DNA of 45,665 nt from Planctomycetaceae bacterium (lineage in GTDB: Bacteria > Planctomycetota > Planctomycetia > Planctomycetales > Planctomycetaceae): NCBI GenBank assembly GCA_900299185.1, contig OMIV01000037.1, positions 1 to 45,665 of the forward strand, in the 5' to 3' direction. A model generated the notes under the pieces. That model did not search any database, was not told where the DNA came from, and saw only the letters and a program-made list of their open reading frames with translations. The position numbers were made by a program, and so were the translations under genes. Position 1 is the first letter of the stretch. Each line of letters begins with the position of its first letter. Below are positions 27,801 to 34,966 of the stretch, one piece after another.

Positions 27801-28700
27801 GGGGCGTGGATGGCTACTAAAAGGCTGCGCGTATTCGCCTCCATCCCTTTTCGCGAGAAATGTCGGAACATTACCGGTACCGAAGCGATCGATACCTAGA
27901 TGACAAGTTCGACAACGATCAAAGCGCGCGGGCGTTGCCATTCCCAATCGAATTCGAAGCTCGGGTAGCCAGTCTTGTTTAACTTCAAGATGGCCGTTGA
28001 AGCCGTCAACAATCGGCCACTCCATAAAGGCCCGCTTCAGTTTCTGCAGTGTGTCGGCCGGAGCGATCTCTCTGAGTGAATCCTGAATTCGATTTACTTC
28101 GGAGAGTAACTTCTTCTTAGCGTCAACGATCCGATCCATGTTCAAAGTCAACGCCGCCGCTGCCTTTGCGGCGTCCTTCGACTCCGTTGTCAGTCGCTCC
28201 CACTCAGCTTCTAGAGCTAACACTATCTGTTGCTTCTTGTCGAACTCATCTTTCAACTTTGCGAGTTCTGAAGAATCAATTGCATCACGAATACCTAGGT
28301 CGTAATTCGCTCGTGCCACGTCGCGATGCGCACGAGCGAACCGTACCTCGCGACCTTTGAGATCGGCTCTTGTCTTCGCTGCCAAGGCGTCCTTCTTCGC
28401 CGAACTTACATCATTAGATATCTTTGTGAGCTCAATCTCAGCCTCTGAAATTCTTTTGCCGAGATCGGCGAGTGTCGAATCGAATCGATCTTTGCCACCG
28501 GCGGCATTAAAAATCGCGTCTTGATCGCGGCGAAGATTGGCCGCTTCCATATGAAGAAACTGCCTTTGAAACCCACGCCATTCGTCATCATGGTCACGGT
28601 ACAAAACTATAACAGTTGCGAATCCAAACGCTAACACACTCGCCAAAAAAGCGACGTGAGTCTTCTTAATATCGCGTATGTATTGTTCGTTAGCAGGCAT
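24804..28700 (-). CDS. Giant membrane-anchored octaheme cytochrome c
   Basis: 1298 residues. A single membrane helix at about 15-33 is followed by a long coiled coil (roughly 40-215), then a large heme region. Eight CXXCH motifs start at C263, C317, C372, C407, C545, C718, C890 and C1182 (CRTCH, CTVCH, CLKCH, CFGCH, CLACH, CYACH, CTGCH, CIKCH). Several lie in cytochrome-c-like units with nearby Met candidates (TRMPQFF, TKMPNLF, LRMPKFN). It lies between the cytochrome b genes and the oxidase genes, where a c1-type subunit would be expected, so it probably carries electrons from the Rieske protein towards the oxidase. Neither the size nor the coiled coil fits standard cytochrome c1. Confidence 0.9.
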   Translation of the reverse strand: MPANEQYIRDIKKTHVAFLASVLAFGFATVIVLYRDHDDEWRGFQRQFLHMEAANLRRDQDAIFNAAGGKDRFDSTLADLGKRISEAEIELTKISNDVSSAKKDALAAKTRADLKGREVRFARAHRDVARANYDLGIRDAIDSSELAKLKDEFDKKQQIVLALEAEWERLTTESKDAAKAAAALTLNMDRIVDAKKKLLSEVNRIQDSLREIAPADTLQKLKRAFMEWPIVDGFNGHLEVKQDWLPELRIRLGMATPARFDRCRTCHLGIDRFGTGNVPTFLAKRDGGEYAQPFSSHPRPDVYLTAASPHPIATFGCTVCHEGQGSATSFHNAQHGANDPHQDKVWNREYGHFHNHFWEYPMFPERLREAACLKCHHDVIELGVNATYGATAPKAVEGWNLIRQYGCFGCHEINGFDGKRRIGPDLRLEPTEEEESKYASDPNLVRGNERKVGPSLKHVAQKTNANWIAAWTAEPKAFRPNTRMPQFFGLTNLSDAHGKNMSAVEIAGISAFLIKQSTPNELLVPKRGYEANKVRGKKFFAEKGCLACHSHSDEEFRGVDATFGPELSSVALKMRGGDEGRQWLYTWIREPERHHPRTKMPNLFLEPYETVEDEKLVLIDPAADIAEFLLGDGPKSYDAPAFDRAALVSLARVYLSGKALTDSQFEELLSARKLPVSASVLKGDDVELTALENGLDVDAFDAKLLEYVGRRSISRYGCYACHDINGFGTSRSIGTGLADWGRKDTGRLALEHIEEFLAHHGENNGGSTHHRVEQALAKANGDAFDSAVERESELRAAYFYEDLAHHGRAGFLYQKLKDPRSYDFRKTETKGYAERLVMPKFPFNESQIEAIATFVLGLVADPPASQYVYRPSQSQKDKNHGEYLMQKFNCTGCHMLSLPSFEFAAADGDLAPSVLEDKEHRRGLEKLLTLRKPSPTYVGKRESADGNVSRIARIVGMPDLTPDPDEDPEDRVYSVETWEPQALATASELDGALRGSSISERLEVVHDADTANNKYSHFGIKSAGGDPIRILLPGSKPVIKEKSITRIVPARGGRFAEWLVERISREQRKNKKDAWQMSPPPLHLEGQKIQTPWAYRFLLEPEQLRYVTVLRMPKFNISASEASALANYFAATDGVPYPYEVTPQSDLSHIDPSESEKRVDSSLTGDAARFDESWKMLTTTLCIKCHAVGGRLFVTAPGTQGVVRGPNLERVPYRLRPDWVEVWLNKPAWITPYTGMPLPFGADAVGDKNEYKHVFGGDPKLQTDGVFRALMNYQRLLEKHGKAIVSQRSEATSSAEKK

Positions 28701-28758
28701 TCGAGATAACTCAGTCTAGGCAATGCGATGCTGTGCAGAAAAAGCAAGCGAGACACAC

Positions 28759-30132
28759 TCAGACGTTCAAGAACCATTCCGGAATAGCGATGATGTACTT
28801 GAGATTGAACGCCCATCTTAAAACCATTTTTATTGGCAAGGCAGCCATCATCAGCACTAGGTTCGCGAACACCATATACCGAATAAAGCCCATCCGCAGT
28901 GCGAACGTCCGAAAAATCGTCGACGCCATCACGGATGGCAATACTGCCAAATAACCAATTGTCAGAACGATACCCAGCCACTCGCGCAACAAAATCGTCT
29001 TCGCGATATCGAGCAATCCCATACCGGGCGCGGGCATCGGGCGGGCCTGTCCTAGGCTGTACCAGAAGTACTCAGACAAGTCCACATTATTCAGCGCTTC
29101 CAGCTTATGAACATCCCAGTACTCGTAGATACCGAAGATATTCCAATTTGGACCCCGGAGAAACGTGCCTAAAATAATCATGCCGACCCAAAGCGGTAGA
29201 AATCCAAAAAGAAAAACATTTATGGAAAATTTCCGCTCATTATAGGTATAATAACCGTTGCCTTTTTTATTAAAGTCGATATAAGGCAGGGCCATCAAAC
29301 CGCCAAGGATGACACTTGGGAACACGACACCCGCGAGCCAAGGATCGTAATAGACCAACATCTCTTGGAGTCCCAGGAAGTACCAAGGGGCTTTTGAAGG
29401 ATTCGGGGTCTTAACCGCTGAAGCAGGCTCTTCAAGTGGCGCTTGTAAACAACACCCCCAAATGAAGAGGAATGCTGTCACTGCAATCATGCAAATCAAT
29501 TCAGAATAGACTAGATCAGGCCACGTCAGCACCTTCTCGTTCTTATCAGCTTCTACAACAGGCCTTCCCTCAGCGATCCGTTTGTCGTTTTCGTTCGCTC
29601 TATTGAAGTACAACCAGGTAAAGAAACCCACAATGAACAACATTGCTACAATTGGAACATTGTCTGGTTTTCCGACAATCTGCCTGAAGTCGTAATCCGT
29701 CATACTTAAAGTTAGAAACAACAACGCGCCGTTTAAAATAAGCCATCCGGGAGTTTCGCGGGCTAGTACCAACCGCAAGCGGACAATGGCTATATAGCTC
29801 CCAAGCGATAGACCAAAGAAGCGAACTGGATTTGCAACACACCAATCGATGATCGGCTTGAGGAACTCCGGCATTCCAATCTGAAAAAGTTCCGGCGTGC
29901 TGGAGCCTGTGAAGTGAGCCGCCGCGATCATGGCCAAGAACGCAGTGTATATCCCCCACCACATCGCAATGGGGACCTCTCCTCCGCCCAAGACCCCGGG
30001 CAAATGGTGATCACCATCTTTCTTATAGCTTCGAATAGTCCAACCCAGGTTCATTAAGAACTGAACCAAGTAGAGCCATCCGAGGCCGAATATGACCGAA
30101 GGCGTCAGGTTTGGGTGGGGATTGAGATCCAT
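28759..30132 (-). CDS. Cytochrome b C-terminal (subunit IV-like) membrane protein
   Basis: 457 residues, with extra membrane helices at both ends compared with the ~160-residue PetD. The conserved part is NPSKAPWYFLGLQEML, which takes the place of the PEWY quinol-oxidation motif; here it reads APWY. It should form the quinol-oxidising half of the bc complex with the cytochrome b encoded just upstream (56-base gap). About ten hydrophobic segments are visible. The first part (residues 15-190) has no clear counterpart in PetD. No CXXCH is present. Confidence 0.88.
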   Translation of the reverse strand: MDLNPHPNLTPSVIFGLGWLYLVQFLMNLGWTIRSYKKDGDHHLPGVLGGGEVPIAMWWGIYTAFLAMIAAAHFTGSSTPELFQIGMPEFLKPIIDWCVANPVRFFGLSLGSYIAIVRLRLVLARETPGWLILNGALLFLTLSMTDYDFRQIVGKPDNVPIVAMLFIVGFFTWLYFNRANENDKRIAEGRPVVEADKNEKVLTWPDLVYSELICMIAVTAFLFIWGCCLQAPLEEPASAVKTPNPSKAPWYFLGLQEMLVYYDPWLAGVVFPSVILGGLMALPYIDFNKKGNGYYTYNERKFSINVFLFGFLPLWVGMIILGTFLRGPNWNIFGIYEYWDVHKLEALNNVDLSEYFWYSLGQARPMPAPGMGLLDIAKTILLREWLGIVLTIGYLAVLPSVMASTIFRTFALRMGFIRYMVFANLVLMMAALPIKMVLRWAFNLKYIIAIPEWFLNV

Positions 30133-30188
30133 TGGTCTTTTAGACTTCGAGTAGAATATGCTTTGAAGAACAGTTTTGGGATACAGCG

Positions 30189-30962
30189 TTAGAGTGGCTG
30201 GCTTATTCCACCATCCTTGCGGACTCTCCAGAAGTGAATTGCGATCAACCCAGACACTGCGAGTGGAATTGCGACACAGTGCAGAATGTAGAAGCGATTA
30301 AGCGTTTCTTCGCCAACGAATTTGCTGCCGAGCAGTAGGAAGCGAGCGTCGCTGGCGTTCGTGATCAAGTCATAGCCGCCAACGTTAAGCAGCTGGAATC
30401 CGGGTCCTTCATGTCCCAACACGGGAGTGGCTCGTGCCATATTCGAACCGACGGTGATAGCCCAAATAGCAAGCTGATCCCACGGAAGCAGATAACCTGT
30501 GAATGACAACAGCAGAGTTAACTTCAAAAGTATCACTCCGACGACCCAGTTGAATTCACGAGGCGGTTTGTAACTTCCAGTCAGAAACACACGGTACATA
30601 TGAAGCCATACGGTAATCACCATGGCGTGCGCGCCCCATCGATGAATCTCACGCATCACGCCGAGAGTATTCACGTCACGCAACGCTTGAATGTCACTGA
30701 ACGCCCATTCGAGTGTTGGGCGATAGTAGAACATCAACAACACGCCGGTGATTGTTTCCACCAGAAACAGAAAGAACGTTATTCCGCCCATGCACCATGT
30801 GTATGAAAGCGCGATTCCTTGCTGTTTAATCGAGACTGGGTGCAAATGCAGAAAAAAGTTTGTCAGCATAACCACAACCCGATTGCGCCGATCATAGGGG
30901 GCCGGGTGGCGGAATATACTTTTCCAAATCTGCGAGTCGCGAATGTAGTCGCCAACAGACAT
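30189..30962 (-). CDS. qcrB: Cytochrome b (b6-type, heme-binding half)
   Basis: 257 residues, the four-helix heme-binding half of a split cytochrome b. The heme ligand pairs are H107/H121 and H228/H243. The second pair is 15 apart, the spacing of b6 rather than mitochondrial cytochrome b. C57 in WCMGGIT aligns with the Cys that holds the extra covalent heme ci/cn in b6f and Bacillus-type complexes. GAGG lies 6 bases before the ATG. Together with the Rieske protein and the subunit IV-like protein it forms the quinol oxidation core in the membrane. Confidence 0.93.
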   Translation of the reverse strand: MSVGDYIRDSQIWKSIFRHPAPYDRRNRVVVMLTNFFLHLHPVSIKQQGIALSYTWCMGGITFFLFLVETITGVLLMFYYRPTLEWAFSDIQALRDVNTLGVMREIHRWGAHAMVITVWLHMYRVFLTGSYKPPREFNWVVGVILLKLTLLLSFTGYLLPWDQLAIWAITVGSNMARATPVLGHEGPGFQLLNVGGYDLITNASDARFLLLGSKFVGEETLNRFYILHCVAIPLAVSGLIAIHFWRVRKDGGISQPL

Positions 30963-31013
30963 TGATAGCCTCGAACGATCTATTTGCTCGAGCGTGATAC
31001 TCCACGCTACTGC

Positions 31014-32018
31014 TTAAACCAGAGCAGCGTCAACAAAGGACTTGGAGTCTTCCCATTGTCCTTTTTCCTCTTGGAATTTGAAGCTCTTATCAACTTCCAG
31101 CATTCCGTCGGCAGCAATACGCAGAGCGACTCTTTCGAGCGGACGAGGAGCAGGTCCCTCAAAATTAATGCCGGTGATATAGAAGCCAGATCCGTGACAC
31201 GGACACTTAAACTTTTGCTCGCCGTCTAACCAACTCGGTGTACAACCCAGATGAGTGCAGACCGAGGCGAGCGCATAGATAGAATCTTTTCCTTGATATT
31301 GATCTGTATGAACTACCCAAATTCCACGAGCAGCAGTCCACTTCGTAGAGACAGTTCCGAGCGGATAATCCGATGGTGGTCCAATCTTGAATCTTGTCGG
31401 CGGTTCGACCAGTACATTTGGAAACATGAATCGTGCAACGGCCAAAACCCATGTACCAGCAGCAGCAGAGAGCGTGGTGCAGGCAAGAGCAAATGGCGAA
31501 GCAACAAGCGAGACAAAGAGCCCACATATCGTTGAGAGAACCCCACGCCGACTGACTGCTGCAACCTCTGGCTTAACCGGCCGCACAGGCATCTTGACCA
31601 CAGGCTTGGGCGGAACTGAAACAGTCGCCTTAGCCCCTGCCTTTAGCTGATCAACCATCTCCTTGGCTGTTGGAAATTCTGTAATTTGTGACTTCGGATC
31701 CTGCGCTACAGGATCGCCGACGGCCTTTGTTTCGGCGACGGGCGCCGTTTTTGATTGTCCTCTGGCCGCAGCAAGTATCTCAGCAGTTGTTTTGGGAGCA
31801 GGCTTAGCCCCGCCTGACTGTGCTCTCGCGGCGGCAAGAATGTCGGCCGTGCTTTTCGGGGCAGCAACTGCAGGCTTAGAAGGTTCCACTGATGGCGGCG
31901 ACGCTGGAACTGCTGCCTCACTAGAAGCGGTCGCAGGGTTCGAAGATGCAGGCTGCGTCGCGCCAGTTTGTTTTCGGGCGAGCTTCAGTATTTCTTCAGT
32001 AGAAAGTTTCTGTGCCAT
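31014..32018 (-). CDS. qcrA: Rieske iron-sulfur protein with long repeated N-terminal extension
   Basis: 334 residues from the ATG at 32018 (MAQKLSTEEIL); an upstream in-frame ATG at 32057 is less likely. The C-terminal Rieske domain has CTHLGC (ligands C254, H256; disulfide C259) and CPCHGSGF (ligands C272, H275; disulfide C274). The transmembrane segment (about 160-195) is preceded by a Tat-like SRRGVL (156-161). The ~155 residues before it are unusual for the family: three copies of a 12-residue motif (STEEILKLARKQ, STADILAAARAQ, TTAEILAAARGQ at 6-17, 56-67, 77-88) separated by Ala/Pro/Ser-rich linkers, then a PVxPPKPVVKMPVRPVKP stretch. It is the first gene of the respiratory operon. Confidence 0.92.
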   Translation of the reverse strand: MAQKLSTEEILKLARKQTGATQPASSNPATASSEAAVPASPPSVEPSKPAVAAPKSTADILAAARAQSGGAKPAPKTTAEILAAARGQSKTAPVAETKAVGDPVAQDPKSQITEFPTAKEMVDQLKAGAKATVSVPPKPVVKMPVRPVKPEVAAVSRRGVLSTICGLFVSLVASPFALACTTLSAAAGTWVLAVARFMFPNVLVEPPTRFKIGPPSDYPLGTVSTKWTAARGIWVVHTDQYQGKDSIYALASVCTHLGCTPSWLDGEQKFKCPCHGSGFYITGINFEGPAPRPLERVALRIAADGMLEVDKSFKFQEEKGQWEDSKSFVDAALV

Positions 32019-32065
32019 GATTCTCTTGGCAGTTTTATGTTCAACGTTGATTAGCATCTTCGCAT

Positions 32066-32086
32066 AGACTTGAAATTAGCAAGTCT
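32066..32086. promoter_or_regulatory. Candidate operator: 21-bp dyad upstream of the respiratory operon
   Basis: AGACTTG-AAATTAG-CAAGTCT is a perfect inverted repeat with 7-bp arms, centred about 58 bases before the Rieske start codon. Its position fits a regulator binding site or core promoter region. No regulator gene is adjacent. The assignment is inferred from symmetry and place only. Confidence 0.4.
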
Positions 32087-32113
32087 GCGCCGCTTTTGCC
32101 CTGGTATTCTCAA

Positions 32114-32163
32114 CCAAGTGCGTTGAATCGACAACGCTTGGGGGCAAGCATCACGCGATGCTT
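32114..32163. terminator. Two adjacent inverted repeats between the isochorismatase and Rieske genes
   Basis: One is CCAAGTGCGTTG-AATCGA-CAACGCTTGG (32114-32141, one extra base in the left arm). The other is AAGCATC-ACGC-GATGCTT (32146-32163). Both lie 70-120 bases downstream of the isochorismatase stop on the minus strand. They could end that transcript before the operon starts, but a T tract is lacking. Confidence 0.35.
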
Positions 32164-32233
32164 TCTCAATTCTCGGAACACGTTCGATTTGATGTTCCCG
32201 GTGGCGGGAAGCGAACCACGAACGTGTTAGTTG

Positions 32234-32806
32234 TCAGTTCGCTCGAACTATGAGCTTGCTGATCTGCTTAAAATCCGGGGAACCTGCCCGTTCGCACCAT
32301 TCAAAAAGTACCGACTCATAGGTCGTTAGGATCGCTCCGGCTGCGGTGAGCCGTTGTAGGGCAATGTCCCGGTCGAGAGTTTTTCTGCTGCCGACTGCGT
32401 CGACAGGGATGTAGACGCGGAACCCGGCCGCAAGTAGATCCATCGCCGTTTGCAAGACACAAACATGCGCTTCAATTCCCGCGACGACTACTCTAAACCG
32501 CCCAGCAGGATCGTCCTGAGCCAAGCCCCACCCAAGACACCGTGAGCAACTGAAGTCGAGTTTCTCAGGGCGATGTGGGATCGTCGTGGCAAGTTGGGGA
32601 ATAGTTGGCCCCAAACCCTTCGGGTATTGCTCCGTTGCGGTCACAGGCACATGCAATGAGTTTGCAGCCGCAATGAGCTTCGCACAATTAGCCACGACTT
32701 CTTCTGAGTTATGTATGACCGGCACGAGCTTCTCCTGCATGTCAACAATCAGCAATCGGCTCTCATCGCGTGAGAGAAGTTCATGACTTCGGGGAAGCTC
32801 GGACAT
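32234..32806 (-). CDS. Isochorismatase-fold hydrolase
   Basis: 190 residues, a complete cysteine-hydrolase fold. The catalytic triad fits D22 (LIVDMQ), K82 (PEKLDFS) and C116 (GIEAHVCV). Family members hydrolyse isochorismate, nicotinamide or other amides; the sequence resembles the YcaC-like branch and its substrate cannot be read from the context. The ATG at 32806 has a weak GAAAG upstream. It is transcribed divergently from rlmI and sits upstream of the respiratory operon on the same strand, 215 bases away, so it is probably a separate unit. Confidence 0.9.
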   Translation of the reverse strand: MSELPRSHELLSRDESRLLIVDMQEKLVPVIHNSEEVVANCAKLIAAANSLHVPVTATEQYPKGLGPTIPQLATTIPHRPEKLDFSCSRCLGWGLAQDDPAGRFRVVVAGIEAHVCVLQTAMDLLAAGFRVYIPVDAVGSRKTLDRDIALQRLTAAGAILTTYESVLFEWCERAGSPDFKQISKLIVRAN

Positions 32807-32950
32807 TGATTGCTTTCAGTGAGGCGGACGGATTCGGTAGCAAGCGGGGAAGGAAGATCGCACCATAATCAGAAGAACTCAAGCGGTTGCTTTTCGCTGC
32901 GTCCGTGTTGAGTTCGGTCTCGCCTCTGAATCTATCGAAAGCATCATCGA

Positions 32951-34156
32951 ATGGCCGGTCTGGTGGCTGTCCCAGTTGTCTCGTTGCGTCCCCGGAAAGC
33001 GCAGCCGTTTTTCAATCGTCACCCGTGGGTATTCGCTGGCGCGATCGCGAAGGTCGCTGGCAATCCCCAGGCCGGTGACGAAGTCGTCGTGAAGTCGCAC
33101 GAAGGCAAGTTTGTCGGACGGGGTCTCTTCAATCCGGTTAGCAAAATTCGTGTGCGTCTCTACTCTTGGAATGAGGAAGAAGCCCTGAACGATGAGTTTT
33201 GGAGCGAGAAGATCGGCAATGCGATTCAATTGCGTGAGCGACACGTCGTTCGTCCGAGCACGGATAGCTACCGCGTGGTGTTCAGCGAAAGTGATGGAGT
33301 CTCTGGGCTCACCGTCGATCGGTATGGTGAATGGCTGATGGTGCAACTCACGAGCTTAGCTTTGTCACTGCGTCGGGAGTGTCTCTTTGACGTTTTGGCC
33401 GAACGACTCAAGCCAAAAGGGATTTGGCTTCGGACCGAAAAGGGCATCGCTGAGGCGGAAGGTCTTGAGCTAATGGACGGTCTCGTCCGAGGCGTCGAAC
33501 CTCCACGCCCCATGACTATCCAAGAGAATGGTCTGCGATTCGGGGTTGATCTCGCGGAAGGCCAGAAAACCGGAGCGTTCCTGGATCAGCGCGATAACCG
33601 GCGAGCCGCTGCGGCATATTGCCAAGGCGCGAAGATGCTTGATCTTTTTTCGTATTGCGGTGGCTTCGGGGTTACCGCAGCGGCTTTGGGTGGCGCAGCA
33701 AGTGTGACTTGCGTTGATTCGTCACAGCCGGCTCTCGATGCGGGACTTAGAAACGCCGAGGTGAATGCAGTCGCAGACCGAATGACTTTCGTTCGTTCGG
33801 ACGCGTTTAAGTTTCTGGAAGAGGCGATATCGCGCAGCGAGCAGTTTGACGTTGTGGTGTTGGATCCGCCGAAAATGGCGAGACGGCAAGCAGGAATCGA
33901 GCAAGCACTCCGCGGCTATCACTCACTCAATGTGCTAGCCGCTTCGGTCTTGAAACCAGGCGGGATCTTGGTGACCTGTAGTTGTTCTGGCCGAGTCTCG
34001 CGAAGTGACTTCGAAATGATGCTCGCTCAGACAGGAACTTCAATTCGGCGATCGATCAAAGTTTTAGAGACGCGTGGACCAGCGGCTGATCATCCCACAT
34101 CGCCGAACTGCCCCGAATCCGACTACTTGAAGTGCTTCATCTGCGCGATCGACTAA
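32951..34156 (+). CDS. rlmI: RlmI-like 23S rRNA (cytosine-5) methyltransferase
   Basis: 401 residues. The N-terminal PUA domain covers about 8-85 (RKAQPFFNRHPWVFAGAI), a linking domain about 95-190, and the SAM-dependent methyltransferase the rest. LDLFSYCGGFGVTAA is the SAM-binding motif, VVLDPPK motif IV, and VTCSCSGRVS (about 341-350) contains the catalytic Cys expected of m5C enzymes. RlmI methylates C1962 of 23S rRNA in E. coli. The length matches the family. It converges with the LRR lipoprotein gene, 13 bases apart. Confidence 0.92.
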   Translation: MAGLVAVPVVSLRPRKAQPFFNRHPWVFAGAIAKVAGNPQAGDEVVVKSHEGKFVGRGLFNPVSKIRVRLYSWNEEEALNDEFWSEKIGNAIQLRERHVVRPSTDSYRVVFSESDGVSGLTVDRYGEWLMVQLTSLALSLRRECLFDVLAERLKPKGIWLRTEKGIAEAEGLELMDGLVRGVEPPRPMTIQENGLRFGVDLAEGQKTGAFLDQRDNRRAAAAYCQGAKMLDLFSYCGGFGVTAAALGGAASVTCVDSSQPALDAGLRNAEVNAVADRMTFVRSDAFKFLEEAISRSEQFDVVVLDPPKMARRQAGIEQALRGYHSLNVLAASVLKPGGILVTCSCSGRVSRSDFEMMLAQTGTSIRRSIKVLETRGPAADHPTSPNCPESDYLKCFICAID

Positions 34157-34169
34157 ACGAGCAATAAAT

Positions 34170-34736
34170 CTACTCGGAAGTCTCGATCAGGCATTGAGGA
34201 AGAGCGTCGCGCAGTTTCATCAGTCCAGCCTCAGTCACTCCCGTCTTTCGAATGCAAATCGCTCGTAGGTGGCGAAGCTGACCTAGATCTGAGATCGAAT
34301 TGTCCGTGATGGGATTGCCGTCGAGCACCAAGGTCTCCAACGCGTTCATTCGACTGAGCCTTGCTACCGAGCGATCACTCAAGTTGTTTTGCGACACATC
34401 AAGCAGCTTGAGTCGCGTCAGCTCGGGTAGCTTCGTGATGTCTTCGTCCTGCAATTGAGTGTTGGTGAGAATGAGTGTTTCAAGTGACGTGAACTGCTCC
34501 AGGGACTTCGCAAAATCAATTGGCTGTTGTCGTTGCGGAACCTCAACCCAGAAGACCTCGAGTGATTTGCCGACCATTCGGAAGCGGACATCACAGCCCA
34601 AATTCTTAAGGCGATCAGCTTCGAGTTGCTGAGTCGAACGACCACAACCAGACGTCAGCAATAGACCAAGCACGACCGCAGCGTGAAGCAGGGCTCGCGG
34701 TCCAAATCTAATGGCGATCATGCCAGTAACAGTCAT
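34170..34736 (-). CDS. Leucine-rich-repeat lipoprotein
   Basis: 188 residues from the ATG at 34736; ATGs at 34814 and 34721 are alternatives. A signal segment ends in the lipobox LLTSGC. Residues about 60-180 hold four or five LRRs, such as FTSLETLILTNTQLQDEDIT and MNALETLVLDGNPITDNSIS. The whole protein is short, so it consists of little more than anchor and repeat. No catalytic motif is visible. Its function is unknown. Confidence 0.8.
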   Translation of the reverse strand: MTVTGMIAIRFGPRALLHAAVVLGLLLTSGCGRSTQQLEADRLKNLGCDVRFRMVGKSLEVFWVEVPQRQQPIDFAKSLEQFTSLETLILTNTQLQDEDITKLPELTRLKLLDVSQNNLSDRSVARLSRMNALETLVLDGNPITDNSISDLGQLRHLRAICIRKTGVTEAGLMKLRDALPQCLIETSE

Positions 34737-34966
34737 TCCACATGGTCCTGAGGAGAAGCCGATTCGTATCGCCAGCGATGCGTGGCGTGGCGGCAGCATG
34801 TGGTTTTCAGACAACGCGCGGAAGTGCGGATTGAAGCAGCTTCCTTTGGCAACAACCTGTCAGACGTGCGTCTCCTGTCGCATTTGCCGAGGCGGCATCG
34901 ACTTTGCATTCAGGCCGAGTGACGTCAGCGCGAAGTCTTCCGGGCCAACTTACCAACGAGCGTTCA

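Noticed and set aside
31663-32067. A 134-residue Ala-rich open frame opposite the Rieske N-terminus
   Set aside because: It mirrors the Ala/Pro-rich linkers of the Rieske extension and has no ribosome binding site.
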